Assembly (NCBI GenBank): GCA_963924555.1 | Contig: OZ004593.1 | Coordinates: forward strand, 4,026,480-4,090,479 | DNA: 64,000 bases | DNA from: Crambe crambe | Taxonomy: Eukaryota; Porifera; Demospongiae; Poecilosclerida; Crambeidae | Reading direction: 5' to 3' | Shown here: positions 21,195 through 35,000 of the stretch, piece after piece | Layout: each line of letters starts with the position of its first letter | Position numbering within the stretch: the first letter of the stretch is position 1 | Made by a program: the position numbers and the translations under genes | The notes under the pieces: model-generated | Told to the model about the DNA's origin: nothing | What the model saw: only the letters and a program-made list of their open reading frames with translations | Database searches by the model: none

Positions 21195-22183
21195 CAATGA
21201 TGGTTGCCTGATGATTGAAGGGGGTGGGGCTAGCGCTTCTTATTTGGTCGACCAATACCAGGTCGTCACACGTCAGGGCAGTAGCTGTGTGAAGGTAAGT
21301 TGCCCTTTGATTGAGATCTTGCTAATTAGTTAACTACTGTATAGTTTCATGATGCTAGTCGTATTCCAGAAGAAGGGGGGGAATATCTGGTCATACCAGG
21401 TTTTCATGAACTTTGCAAAAATCTTAGCAGCCAATTGTATGGCATCTGCATGAAACCAGCTAGTAGAATTTATAACTTAGCTGTGAGAGTGATGATCTGT
21501 GCAACATATTGTATTGGTTTATAGTACACAAAATGTAGCAGTGTAGAAGCTAGTGTGGAGGTGAACCATAACCCTGAATATGTAAATAAAAAGCTGTATT
21601 TGACCTCAAAAGTGCATAACTCTTCATGCATTTTGGATCACATACAAAATGAAATGCATTATTATTTCAGTAGGTCTTGAAAGCCTGGCATGCCATATTT
21701 GCCATTTCTTTCATAAGACATCTGGCTCATAAGATCATACCATAGATTTTCTAATTAACGCACCAGAATCAATTTTCAATTGGAGTGCTATTGGAGTTGC
21801 GAAATTAATCTCTATGGTATTTTGGCACCATTATCAGAGTGGCACCTTGTTGATAGAACAAAATTGGATGACAGTTGCTGTGCTGCTGGTGGGCTGTGCA
21901 ATTTCATTCTAATTATCAAAGCGCCAGAAAAAATATAGCAATATTGATTTTGGTCAAAAAAATTAAAGTGTAGTTTTGATGCTTATTTTAAGAATGACTT
22001 GCTGATTAGAAAATCTACAGTATCCAGAGGGTAACTTATATAATTTGGTTAGTATAAGAGGCAGCATCAAAAGCAAATCTAAAAAAGCACTTAAACTTGT
22101 TACATTGGATACAAAAGTTCAGATATCCTAGTCTCTGATCACTGAGAGATGTAGAATTAGGGCTCTGATAACTCTGCTCACAG
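21195..22183. other. CCDC13-cytochrome c spacer, possible 5' UTR exon
   Basis: No coding exon is recognised with confidence. A possible untranslated first exon of cytochrome c ends at about 21295 (tgtgtgaag|gtaagt). The rest looks like intron. Confidence 0.4.
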
Positions 22184-22813
22184 ATGAATGATGAATGTAC
22201 GATAAAGGATGATACTGGTGGACCTGGTGATCCATCTAAAGGAGCAGTCATTTTCCGACAGAGATGTTCTACTTGTCATAGTTCCAATCAGGTAAGTAAT
22301 GACTTAGAAAATGAACACTACACAACCATGTGAAGTTTTATGCATTTGCCCTATACTAGGGGGAGCATTCTGCTGAAGGTCCAAATCTGCATGGTCTATT
22401 TGGTCGCAGAGTTGCTAATGACAACAGTTTTCAATCATATTCAGTAGCTGTATTGTACAAGGACATTGTCTGGACAGAAGATAACCTATTTAAGTTTCTC
22501 GAAGCTCCAAGAAAGTTTATCCCTGGAACTAAAATGATCTTTCCTGGGATTAAAAGTAAAGATGATAGAAAAGGTGAGCATTCAAGTGTGGTGTCAAAGG
22601 ATAATCAGGTATGCATTGAGATACCTTTTGCACTCATAGTCATGAACTAGTTGTTATAAAAATAATAGGTGTGATAGTTAGAGTTACCCACAATGTCATA
22701 ATTCACCATGGTGAATCATATGAAGATGTATTGCACACAATAAAGTGTACTTTTTTCACAGTATTTTGCCTTCTGCAGATCTCATTGCACATTTAAAACA
22801 AGTCACTAAGTGA
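22184..22813 (+). CDS. Cytochrome c
   Basis: Mitochondrial intermembrane-space electron carrier between complexes III and IV. Three coding exons, 22184-22291, 22360-22573 and 22779-22813, join in phase. The haem-binding motif CSTCH lies in exon 1, GPNLHGLFGRR and the Met80 motif PGTKMIF in exon 2, and the tail DLIAHLKQVTK in exon 3 with stop TGA 22811-22813. The donor must be the earlier one (AAAG|GTGAGC at 22573) because only that restores the conserved tail; reading on gives a nonconserved extension. The N-terminus MNDECTIKDDTGGPGDPSKG is about 10 residues longer than in vertebrates, as in several invertebrates. An ATG right at the exon border is used as start; an upstream noncoding exon is likely. 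Confidence 0.93.
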
Positions 22814-23045
22814 GCAGCCAATTGTATATTATCACATTCAACAACAAAACAGTCCATTATTTTGTTATATCATTTTAAAAATATTACTGTAAGTGCAAAT
22901 GAACATCTCCAAACTCAGACCAAGTTTAGCGATAGAAAACTGTAGTGACGTAGTTTCTTTAATTGTTCTGGAGTCCCTTATGTTTAATTCCAAATTTATA
23001 AATGATACAATTCACACATTCAAACAAAACAAAAAATAATAATAC

Positions 23046-26000
23046 TCATAGCCGTTGAATGTCACTCATGTACCCTGCATCATATTTAGTTTGGACAAGA
23101 TCACTCATTCCAAGTTCCATGGCCAGTTTTTGCTTCAAGGTCAAATTTTTCAATTCTGTCAGGAATCTTTTCATATTGGTTGTGGCTTCATATGGTCTTT
23201 CTCTATCTCGCTGATACCTTAAAAAGAAAGTTTTAATTATTTTGACAACTAGTACACATATTTGAGCTACTCACTTGGTAGCCATTTCTGAGAATAAAGT
23301 CGGTGTTAAAGGGAATGCAGTTCTGTATTCACTTAGATAGCGAAAATCACCGCCAATTACAACACGTTTATACAGTGGGTTCACCCAGTCTGCCCAAATG
23401 CATTGTTTATAAGCATCTGAAACAATAAGAGCCTGTAGGTATACCAATTAAAATACTTATGATGATAGAGCACTCATTCAGAGAGATTAGCTAGAACCCA
23501 GCCTCTGAAGTCCCATTATATTACTAATACCCTCTATTCTTACCTCTGTGAATGGTTGCTCTTCCATGTACTTGAGCACTGCTCTTGGTTCAAGATTAAT
23601 CACTTGTTTGCCCTGGTTTAAAACAGAGAGTTGCAGAGCTACTAATCGAGCTTGAGAAAGGCAGTGTTCAGCATTATTCAAGCAGTCTTCCTGTAACATG
23701 ATAATCACGACTATGATTGTATGCTTGTACCAGATATATAAACTTTCACAATAGTGACATTCTGCATCTGAATATTGAGTGAAAGTAACCATTAACTGAC
23801 CTGTGAATAAGTACTGGCAGCATCTTTAAAATAGTCAAAAATCACTTTCAATTTCTTCACAGTTTCTGCATTGTTGCTAGCTATAAAAAAAAAAAAATTA
23901 CTTTTTGAGAGTGGGGATAAGGCTAGGCTAATGTACCCAAATGCTTTGGTTTGATGGTTGCTAAATTTCGCCTTGCTTGTTCTTCATTAGTCTTAGCCAA
24001 CTCCCGTAGCATTCCAAACTTTAGAGCCACCATCTGGAGCTTCTCAGTATCACCCCCGTGCTTACGCAGGTACTCGATGAGTGCTGCGCGAAGCTGTTCT
24101 TCCTATTAGTATTAAGCAGAACCACAATACAATGTATACACAGTATTGTGCATGTACTATATTTGTAACCTTTTCAATTCCTGTGTGTACTAAACTTTCA
24201 AACTGATCATGATCGATCAGCAACCCTATTATATAACTCATTTCGTGATAACGGCTGATTCCAGTCAACATTCGCACCTGAAAACGAATCCTAAATTACA
24301 TGATAGTAAGAAAAGAGATCACCTACCATAAGTCTATAGTGTTTTCCTTTAACAAATTTCTGAACCCAATCGTGGGCAACCACCAGAACATCACCAATTC
24401 CTTGCAACATTGAGAATTGATGTATAGTAATCATTACAAAATATACATTCAACACTCACCATCCACAGAGCAACCTAATGTGTAGCTGTCGTGAGCACGA
24501 ATAAGAAGCTCCACCTGAATTGACTTATCTACCGAGGGACGAGGGAGGAACATGATAACTATGAAAGTTAAACCTATTTACAAAAATTAACATCAAGCAT
24601 GCAAATAGATTCTACAAAGCAGCAAACATCAACAGGACTATCACAGCTACATCTGATTGGTTACCATAGAGTTCAAATTACAATGGGAAAGTGATAATGA
24701 CAGCTAGTATCAACCTACTCTGTTTTGATTCATCTTCAGAGGAGCCCAGAGACTTGGCCATTTCAAGCAGAAGATTTCCAAGTATTGTGGGGTCTGAAGT
24801 CAATTGCGCCAGTTCATGAAACTGACTGGATGACATTTCATGCTGATAGACTCGAGCTTTAGGAGAATCTGTGTGATTACCTGGAAAATTTGAAATACAT
24901 GCATCTTTAAGACAACTGGAAGATTAGTTAGTGAAGTGGGAGTTAATACAAAAAACAACAACAACAAAAACAATAAACAAACAAAAAGAGCAAAAAAAAC
25001 AACAACAAACAAACAAACAGGAATAAGAATTTATCAACTCATGATGTGCATAATTATACCTGTTCTTCCATGCTGGGATTGCAGAGATGATGTTATACAC
25101 TCCAAGAGGAACCTAGCAACCTGAACACAAATTTATCAAGCAGTCTCATGTGCCAGTCACATGATGAACATTACCATGGGTATTTTTATCAACTGCCCTT
25201 TTAAACTTTGGGCTCACTGATTATTAAATCAACGGACTTACCTCCTTAGGTTCCAGGTTGCAAGTGATTATCAATTTTGAAGCAAGAACGAGACAGTCAG
25301 GAGTTTTACTACTCAAAAGTTGACTCAGAATGTCAAAAGGTTCAGTGGTTACAATTGAGACATAAGAGAGATTCAATGCCTGCAGTGATAATTATAATGG
25401 GGAGTCTTAGATGCAAGTAGGAGCTGTGTGGGTAAGACTTGCGTACCAATGCTATTCGGAAACATGTAGTGATACAGTCACAACATGTCCGAGCATATTT
25501 GGCACGATCAGACAGGTTATTCATCATCCGTATCAACTCAGAGACTTGGGGACTATGGGTTTGGTCATCCAATGAGGAGGAACTGGGATCATTGAGATGA
25601 CGAGGTGGACGGGCAGAGACTAGCGACAATACACCTTTAGTGAGCTGGGAAGGGGTCAGTTTGCCTTGACAGAGTTGAATGCAGCACTACACACAGATAT
25701 GACTTGATAATTTTGTCTCTCTTCTTTAATAACTTACCAGCACAATGGTGAGATCAGGACTATCATGCTCAAAAGTAGCTGCTAATTCTCTGGCTTGGGA
25801 GAGTAAACCAGCATTCATCAGACGACCAAGCATCATGTCAAAGGCCTCTCCTTCCTATACAACCACACATAGGAAATGCAACACGCTACATCAGGTTCTA
25901 CTTTTAGGAAGGCAGCCTACAGCTATACTAGCAGGGCTCACAGTAACACTCTAGTATTGTCTGGACATGATTATCTAATAGCAATTTTAAGAGTATAGCT

Positions 26001-29000
26001 ATAATAGTTGGACAAAGGCAGAAAATGACCAGACAAATGAAGAAATTGACTGGAAAATGTCCTGTAACTGACTGTTATTGTGAGCACTGTACTAGACAAC
26101 TCGCACATACAGTTATGCACACATTCCAAATTTATGCTTTCAGCTATAATTATTCCAATGGCTGGACTTACTTTGCGAGTGAGTGTTGTTCTGCTTTTTC
26201 CCTCCAAAGCTACTGACACATTATCCGGTAACATGAACTCTGAGAGCTGTCTACGTCCCTTAAAGTGTTCTTGTGCAGAGATAGATAAAGACGAAAGAAG
26301 GGAGGTGTGGCCAGGTTGGAAAGAAAACAATGCTGAGGGTGACTGATTCACTTGAGAGACATATGGCAATGGGGAACCATTCAACTTTGATTGATTCTAT
26401 GAAAATAGAAAGTACTCGATGAATTCGTAACACACTTTGCCAATTAGTACTCACAGGACTCTCCATATCCTCCATTGCAGATCGAATGTGTGAGAGCCAT
26501 ATTTCTCTCTCAAAATCCCTAATCTGTTCAGAAGTCAAATTTTCTCTTTCCTTGCGCCATTTAAGAGCTAATGCCAGCAAAAGAGCTCTCTCCATGGGTG
26601 TGATGGATGTTGGAGCCAATTTTTCCTTCTCAACTGTTTCTTCAGAGTTAACTACCACAGACTATAACAGATGGAATATCCAACCAGAAGTACTGATCAG
26701 ATGTCGTGACTTACATGAAAGAACTCTGCTGCTGATTCTGGTTGAACCCCAGCTTCATGGAAGGTAGAATTACACTGGTGCCAAAAATTAAGCCTAGCAT
26801 GCTCATACTCCCAGTAGCTAGACTTTCTCAGCTGCTTAAGATTGTACTCAGCCTGTCACACAGATCATTAGTTTATACATAATCATCTGATCTATGTTAT
26901 AGTCTCACCTCTTTTACTGTTACTTGACTGGCTGTTGACTTCATTACAATGGAAGCATATTTTCTTGCTATATCGAACTGACCTCTCTCCAGTAGCAATT
27001 CCAAAACATAATCTGTATCCACACGCACTCTTACTGAATATATCTATAAGATATAAATGTATGCACTATGTAGTGAGTTATAACAACAAAACTCACTTCA
27101 CTGAGCGATTTTATTGAACCTTGGGGAGTTGAGAAATGCTCACTGACAGTAAACGCAGCATCAGAAGATAAACCTGCTTCACTTAGAACTTGACTCATCT
27201 GGTGAAGGTCTGAAAAATCCAAGACTAGAAAATGAAGTAGTAAAGGCATTATAATTTTATAACTTTATCTTTGGTAAATAAATTGCCCATTACCACTGCA
27301 TTTGAAGTGTTCCCCAAAACTAGACTCTGAGAGAAGTTCAAGGAGATGAGATCGTTCAAAGGGCGTTGGACACATGACAAGCATGTGAGAAGCCATAGAG
27401 CTAGTCACCTGCTCCACCCAACACACATCACCAATTAGGCCACCAAATCCATATGATTTACACTGTTAAAAATCAACACCACAGCAGTTATTCAATCGTA
27501 CAATTATGGCTAAGGAGTATGAATATGGCTAAGGACTGAGCTTTTTCCGGCTATAAATTGTGATCAACGAACATTGTCCATGCGAAGTCGAAACTCTTGT
27601 AAATACTTCTTGCAACTCTCATAATCATTCCTCAATACAAACTCTTCATGAAACTTCAAGAAACTGACAAGTGGAGAGTTTTCATCAAAGTAGTGGAATG
27701 CCAGTGAGAAGTGTGCAGCAGGGCTTGGGGATTGCTGCATGGCAGATATCAACATCAGAGAAAGGTCCAAAGTACTCCAAACACGCCACTGGATTTCTGC
27801 AAGTAATAATTTATGAACGATGACTCTACGCATGCCTTATCATCTTTAAGAAAATTTGATATTCTATAGAATGGTATAATATTGTACCCAAAAGCTTACT
27901 TGCACAATATATCAGCTGGTCTTCTGGTTCAGAAATTTCACCATTTACTACAAGGAAAATAATGGAATAGTCTTTGTGTCATATTATCACACACATATCA
28001 CTGCACTGTGATCATTGAGATAACACTAGTGTACCTATAAGCAGGTTGATCAATTTTTCAAACATCGAAGAGCCCAAGGTAGAGAATAACCAGGCACAGG
28101 TACAGTCTAATGCTGATGAATCCTGTATAAAAAGATTTAGTCACATTATGCATGAAGTCACTCCAATACATTACTAAAATACTGCAACAAATTAGGGGAA
28201 ATCTAAAATTTAAAGAAATGCGATATTGCCAGCTATAGCAGGAGAATATCAAATGCTGCACGTGATGCAGCCACAGAATTTATTTCAACCAAGTTAAAAC
28301 TGCTACAGTATATTGGTTCAACCAACCTCATAACATGCAGCAAGTATTGCAAGCAGGGGTCTCTGTAAGGCTATGCTGTGAGCAAGTAAGGACTGCCATT
28401 GGCAGTCATGAGACTGAGACTTGAATATAGCAGAAAATAAATCAGTGGGCAAGTCACTCTCCAGCAAAGGAGGAGGGAGAACTCTCTCTGGAACTGGAGA
28501 AGCTGCAATGTAACACATTAAATGAAAAGTAAATACATGTGTGTCATGGCATTAACATTTCACCACCACATGATAATATGTACAGACACAGTAACTAGAG
28601 TGCAATATCAAAACAAGTTATGTAGCTTTAATACTGGCAGGGTGTCATAATAATATCTTCCATATCACAGAATCTACAATTTTCATTCTGGGATAAAGAT
28701 ATTTAGTTGAGTAGGAACAATGTTTGGAGGAGTGCTAAGGTTTGATACGCCTTTACTTTGGGCTATAGGATTTGTATTTTTATTTACTTTAGGAGTCCAC
28801 ACAATCTATGTCTCATGAGTTCCCTTTTCATTCTGTACCACGAAATCCAGTACAATTTATATGATCTACCTGCAGCTCTCTCCTGTCCAGTGCTGATTGG
28901 AACTTGAGTTTTAGGTTGTCCTTCTTCCTCTATCTCTCCTCCTTCTTGGGATTGCAGGGGATCAGGCTGAGGTGTCACTTCCTTCTGAAGTCCAACCTAA

Positions 29001-32000
29001 AAATGAGTACCATCACAGCATATCAGCTATCAGGGGTACACTACATACTAATATTAAGGGCTTGTAATAAAGATTAAATAGACTAGTTCCTTGAAAAAAT
29101 GGTCAGATGATTGCTTACCCGGGAATAGAACTTGGCTCGTAGATCTGGCTGAGTGCTAACTATGGTGTTTGCTTTTTCTACAACTGGATTCCTAGAAGAG
29201 GAAGTGGACCTTCTCTTACGAGATCTTGACTTTTCAGTCACATTTTCCCCCTAATAAATAAATATCGTTATTGGGCTGAGTGAATCTCCAGTACATGCCC
29301 AGTAGAAAAAAATTACATACCCAAGTAGAAAAATTAAAATGTACTGTGGAAATCACCAGAACTAAGATGCCCAAGGGTAAGCTTACATTTGAAAATATAA
29401 ACTAACTAAGCTATATTCGGTATCTTGTTGCTCTTTTCCCAGGGGTTTAGTTGGCGCTTCATAGTGCCAGGAAAGTTCTTATGTAAGTTCGAAACTCTGT
29501 CCACAGATACAGGTGTGACTGGAAATCGCTTTTTCTCTAAAATGATTAACATGCGGTGGCACTCGAGAGCTTTATTCCTCTCACCAGTACTTATGTAGGC
29601 ATTTATTGTTTTTCTTCTTTGTATGTGGTTGGCCCTTGAAAACAACAACAACAAAATATAACATGCACGTACACGCAGCAGTGTCCCACTGCCATGCATA
29701 TTAACTTATTATCCAGTAGAAAAAGAACACATACATGGCAGAAGCTTTATTTACCACTGAAATGAAGCACATTTTCCCTCCCTGGGTGTCTGCATCAAGA
29801 AATTTGTATACGTGAACCTATTCTTATGATCTCCGATAATGAATGGCCACATTCCACTAGTTACACTCACCATTTATAATACATTGGTACAAACGTTTCA
29901 CTTTGCAATTTCATACCTTCACAAAGAGTGGAGAAGAAGGCTGTTCTGTGGTGTCCATTGATGAAATAGCAAGGATTAGATGTTCTTTCACACTTGGACT
30001 GGTAAAGCTCTTATCCACTACCATTAATACCTAGAAATGAAAAGGAGGGTCACTTTTGTGATGCTTCTTGTACCAAGATTTAAATTAGTACATGCACACA
30101 AATAATAGTTACATGTTGAGACCAAGGGATATATGGTCTATTTAGAAACCTGAGAGCCCTGGGCTGTAGCATCCCAAGTGCAGTGATGGCACTACTAAGG
30201 GCCCGAAGGTTTCTGAATAGACTGTAGGTTGTATACCCAATCACTGGAGTTGTTTATTTTATCACATATCCCACCTAATACATTTACTCCCATAGAGAAA
30301 AGTGCTCTTACTGTCATAAATTCCCTCCCTTAGGGTAAAGTGCGTTTATGACTCATAAACGCACAGTTCCCCATGCTATGAATAACAACAAATTTAGGTT
30401 TTCTGAAGCTGACTGTTGGAAGAAGATGATAATGAAGATAATGATATAAAATTGTTATCTATTAGCTACTAAAGAGTCTATTTTCTGTCTCTGTATCTAT
30501 GTTGGTAGTTTATAGCTGACTGTTGGAAGAAGATGATTATGAAGATAATGATCAGAACTAGAATCTATTTCTGTCTCTGGGTAGTTCATAGCTGATTGTT
30601 GGAAAATGAAGAAGTCATCTAGTAGCTACTGGGTCACAAGGAAATTTCATATTTCTTGCAATTTTCCACTGGAATAAATTATTGTCTAAGGCCCATTTGG
30701 TATTTTTCAGTATTTTTTGGCGTCATACCTTCCGCTAGCTTAGCTAGTTCACTGTCGCTAGCAAACGCGGGTGGAGGAACTCGTTAATAGCTGGGTGTGG
30801 TGGGCATGGGAGGAGTTCTAGTTGAACCTCATAGTCGTTGTAGTCTTCGCAAACAGGCTCGAGAGCACGAAGCTCTGTACTGTAGAGTTGGCGTCTGAAC
30901 AACCGCACATCCCGAAACAGGGACAAGCCTTGGCAGGAGTTTTCGTTTTGTTTCGTAACTAAGGGGTAGCTAGCTAAAACTACAGACCGACCAATGAAAT
31001 CGTGCGCCCTGGGGATATATAACAGTTAGAACACGGTAGTCCTGGTGATTATGGCCAAATAAACAACCTTATCCTTGGGCTGCGCCCTCGGATTCGGTTG
31101 TTTATTGGCCATAATCACCAGACTACCGTGTTCTAACTATTACTTAACACACACTTGGGAAACAATAACCACAGTTTTTTAAATGTAACAAACTTGAATC
31201 AGAGTGCACCTAGAAACAATAACTGTGTGATGCGTTGCTAGAAAAGGAATGACCATCTTTAAGCACCTGCACCACTTAGAAACCTGCTCGGAAGGGCCCT
31301 ACGGAATTTAGAAACCCCTTAACTGACCAATCAGGTAACTGGTATGTGACTAGCTATAGTACACACCTATCAAGGCAATCAGGGAGGGGGGGGACAAAAC
31401 TGGGATAATAAGGAGCATTATGTGGCAGCATATTAATTCCACTATGCCTCTTAAGCATAATTATGTGGAAATACACAAATAAAAGGCCAGGTCTGTGCCC
31501 CTCCTAAAAGTTATGAATAGAACTGCTAACATATGACGTAGCTAGCATGCATGCATACAGGGGAATCCAAGCAGGGGAATCCAAGCATGCATCACAAAAA
31601 ATTGAGGTGGTTACTAGAGTGTTGAGGGGTAAGGGAGAACAAATAACAGAAATGACACATTTTTGCAAAGAGCTAAAGGCTATGAATGTCATCAGTATGT
31701 TTCATATGAACCTGATATCTTCATACACATCTTTACTCAGAAAAGGGCTAACTGTGAATTTTACTCTATAGTAAATTCATTGAACACACTGAATATTGTT
31801 GATATATATCTGATTATCTCTATATTAGTGAATTAGCACTGTAGAATTATGAGTATTTACAAGAAGTTAGTAGGAATCCTGAAGTTTATCACTAGCATGT
31901 GACAGGAAAATGATTCTGGGACCGATGAATATTGTGTGCGTAGGGGGGGAGGGGTACTACAGCACCCCATGAACTTCCCACGAACTCAATAAAAAGCGAC

Positions 32001-35000
32001 ACAAGAAGCATACCTCAATTGACAGGGAATTTAAGTTGACTAAAACAAGGAAAATCAAGCTCCAGAGTACAAGTAAGTCTACTGATAAATATTCTTGTAA
32101 AACTTGATTTTTGTTAAGTGAATAATACATAACTACCAGTACTATCAACAACAGAATGGATGGTAAACAGAGCAAGACACCTATGAATGAAGATGCCAAG
32201 CGTCGCATTATGAGTGCTGAAGGCAATGTTCAGAAAGGCAGCTTTGAAGCTCGGGCACAGTCTGCAGCAGATAAGAATGCTAACAAGAAATGATAATCCT
32301 ATACTTCATGGATGAGATGAACGATAAAGAGATAGTACCGTAGAACTAAACCCATAACTAGAGTAGTATTATTATCTTATATGAATCTTGGTATAAGAGA
32401 ATTAGTTTTTCTGAAAAAAAAGGAGAAGCTGTATCTTATTTTCCTGGCAATTTTCACAATGTCTATAGAAAGAGACTTATTCTTAAGAGTACCAGTCAGT
32501 ATGCACTCATAAAGTGGTTCTTCCCTCCCCTCAGGGACCTCAGTAAGGTCAGTTAGCATTATAGGCAGGGGTACTAGCTCAGGAATATGGGGTGGGGTTG
32601 GCAAAGGTCAGTGTAGTCACATGTTACACCTTTAGGCATAACTGAGAATTTGAATTCTCATCTGTAAAGTTATGCCATCTTCTTCCCTAAGTACATTATC
32701 AGATGCTATTTTATGACAGATTCATTGGAGAATTTGTTGCAAAAGGTATATAAAACAGTAGCCTTTAGAACCTTTAGGTTGTAACTTTATCACCAGAAAA
32801 AATAACAAAAAAAACAAACAAAAAAAAACAACACTATAGCTAGTAAGAAAATAAAATTCATGCCTCATTGGCTGTGGAAGTTGCTATGTAACATTGCTTT
32901 ATTGAGATACTCTGTTTCACCTATTATCTATTATGATTCATAACTGAGAAGTATCATAACCACACAACTGTGCAGCAAATTAGGGTATGCCTCCATTACC
33001 ACTTTGAGAGGTGTGCATGAAACCTTGGGGTCAAGAATCACAATAAATATAGTGGTTACCCTTTGTGTTGAAATGCAGTGGAGTTGGGCATGGCAGAGAA
33101 GTGGCAACCACTGACTATTCACAGCACACACACTGAGAAAGGCTACAGATGGAAGTAGCTGATGACAGTGACAAAAACTTTGGACTAACTGCCAACATTC
33201 TTCAGCTTCTAGTCCACAACTGCATCAGATACAAACAGTACATTATTACTGGCAGGTGAAATATGGTATAGGCAGGTCCATATCATTAAATAAAAGTATG
33301 ACTACATACTCTTCCACTCCACTCTCAGTGATCATAACTTCAGTGGATGATTCCAGTTGTTGCAAGAGCAGAGAAGCTATTGTCTTGTCATTTGTTTGAT
33401 GAAGCCGACAGAAGTGGTGGACTACAATAATATGATCACAACGTCAAGGTTCTAGAACTGGGTGAACTCTCATATAAGTTTTGATGCATAAGAACATGAA
33501 TTGAATAGATCCAGGGTGTTACTGGTATATGCAACATACCTATTTTTTTATACTGACTATCTTCAGTTTGAGATTTGGAGAAATCTGCAATAGAAAAAAG
33601 AATATCAAGGGGTAAGGGAGATGGAGGGAGGAAAGAAAGAGATACCTATGGTCTTCTGCTCTTGTCCATACTTAGCAATCCTGTTGGCACACTGCAAATC
33701 AACTCTAAGACATGTAGAGTCCCTTCCAAGCATTTCCATAAGTGCTGCACATGCTGATCCAAGACGCAAGATGGTGAAGTCATGCAGAGCTAGTCTGTAC
33801 ACTTGAGATTTCAGGCAATTGATTCTATAATAGACAATGATGAACAACTCTACCCATGCATGGCTTGAAAATACAAGAAACCAACCAACCTTTTTTCAGT
33901 GTTAGAGCGGCCTAGTAATTTTGAAGCCACAAAATTAGCAAATGCAAAGGAAGGCTGTCCCCGACGAAGATAATAGACATAGTCCAAATGCTCAGAGAGT
34001 GCAAACTTCTCTGTAAGAGCAGCAGAAGAAAAGTGAGGCATCTCAAGAGGATCTAAAAAATAGAAGTCAAGCATATCATTAAGTTCAGAGACTGCACGTG
34101 TCTCACTTATTATTGTTTCATCATGTCCACATGTTACAGTATTGGTATCCTGCCACTTGAAGAGATGACTGATATCAAATGGAACATTGTCCTAATAAAA
34201 CACAAATATGGATGTCAGTATGAGCACAGGCAGTTTGGGTTTGTCACCTGCAATAGTTCATACACAGATATGTCCTGGGACTGTGCTGGTGAAAGAGAAG
34301 TTGGAGAGGGAGGGAAAACAGCTGCTTGTAGGGAAGGATATGCTGCAAATGCCAGTTGGAGAGTTGCCGATTCTGCATACCATGGCTGATTGCTGTTGTT
34401 CTTGCTAGTGGCCTACACAATACAGAAGCATTATACTGATGAGAATATCATGAGAGATATTTCCAATTAACACTAGCAGGTACACTATACCTCTTCTACA
34501 GGAACAGGAGCAAACATCAGTGTAGCAGCAGCCATAAGAGTACGACCATTGCGAAGCATCCCCATGACAGTTGGTTGGTGCTGGATGTTATCAGATGAAA
34601 GAAGTAAGTGGCCACATGAAAGACTTGCTTGGAAAATAACACTTGGATCTAAAAATATAAACATAAATTATACTTATAAAATTATGTTCTTTAGGTGACT
34701 CACCAAGAGGATTTAGTGCTGCTCGTCTGTACTGCAGTAACACGTCTACCCATGGGTGATGCTTATCAAGTCCAAGCAGAGTGATAGATGACTCACTCAA
34801 ACCAAGTCTGAATAGCACAATAACCACCACTGTTAGTATGGATCTCCCAAACATGATGTGTTGCAAGAGCTCAGAATTATATACATAAAATATTATGCAA
34901 ACATCCATGCAAGCATACATACATACATACATACATACATACATACATACATACATTCATACACTCACCCATATGAATCCAGGTAATGGTACATCAAGCT

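Noticed and set aside
22574-22650. Cytochrome c read on through GEHSSVVSKDNQ
   Set aside because: Intron read-through; the conserved tail DLIAHLKQVTK is restored by the donor at 22573.
24800-25012. Hydrophobic minus-strand ORF ([20 protein letters not shown])
   Set aside because: Produced by an AAC/AAAC-rich simple sequence in a spatacsin intron, not a membrane protein.
30340-30620. Possible CRISPR-like repeated units
   Set aside because: Only two to three degenerate copies of about 100 bp in a eukaryotic intron; no regular spacer structure.
34591-34956. ORF starting [20 protein letters not shown]
   Set aside because: Translation of the (CATA)n microsatellite running into a real spatacsin exon.
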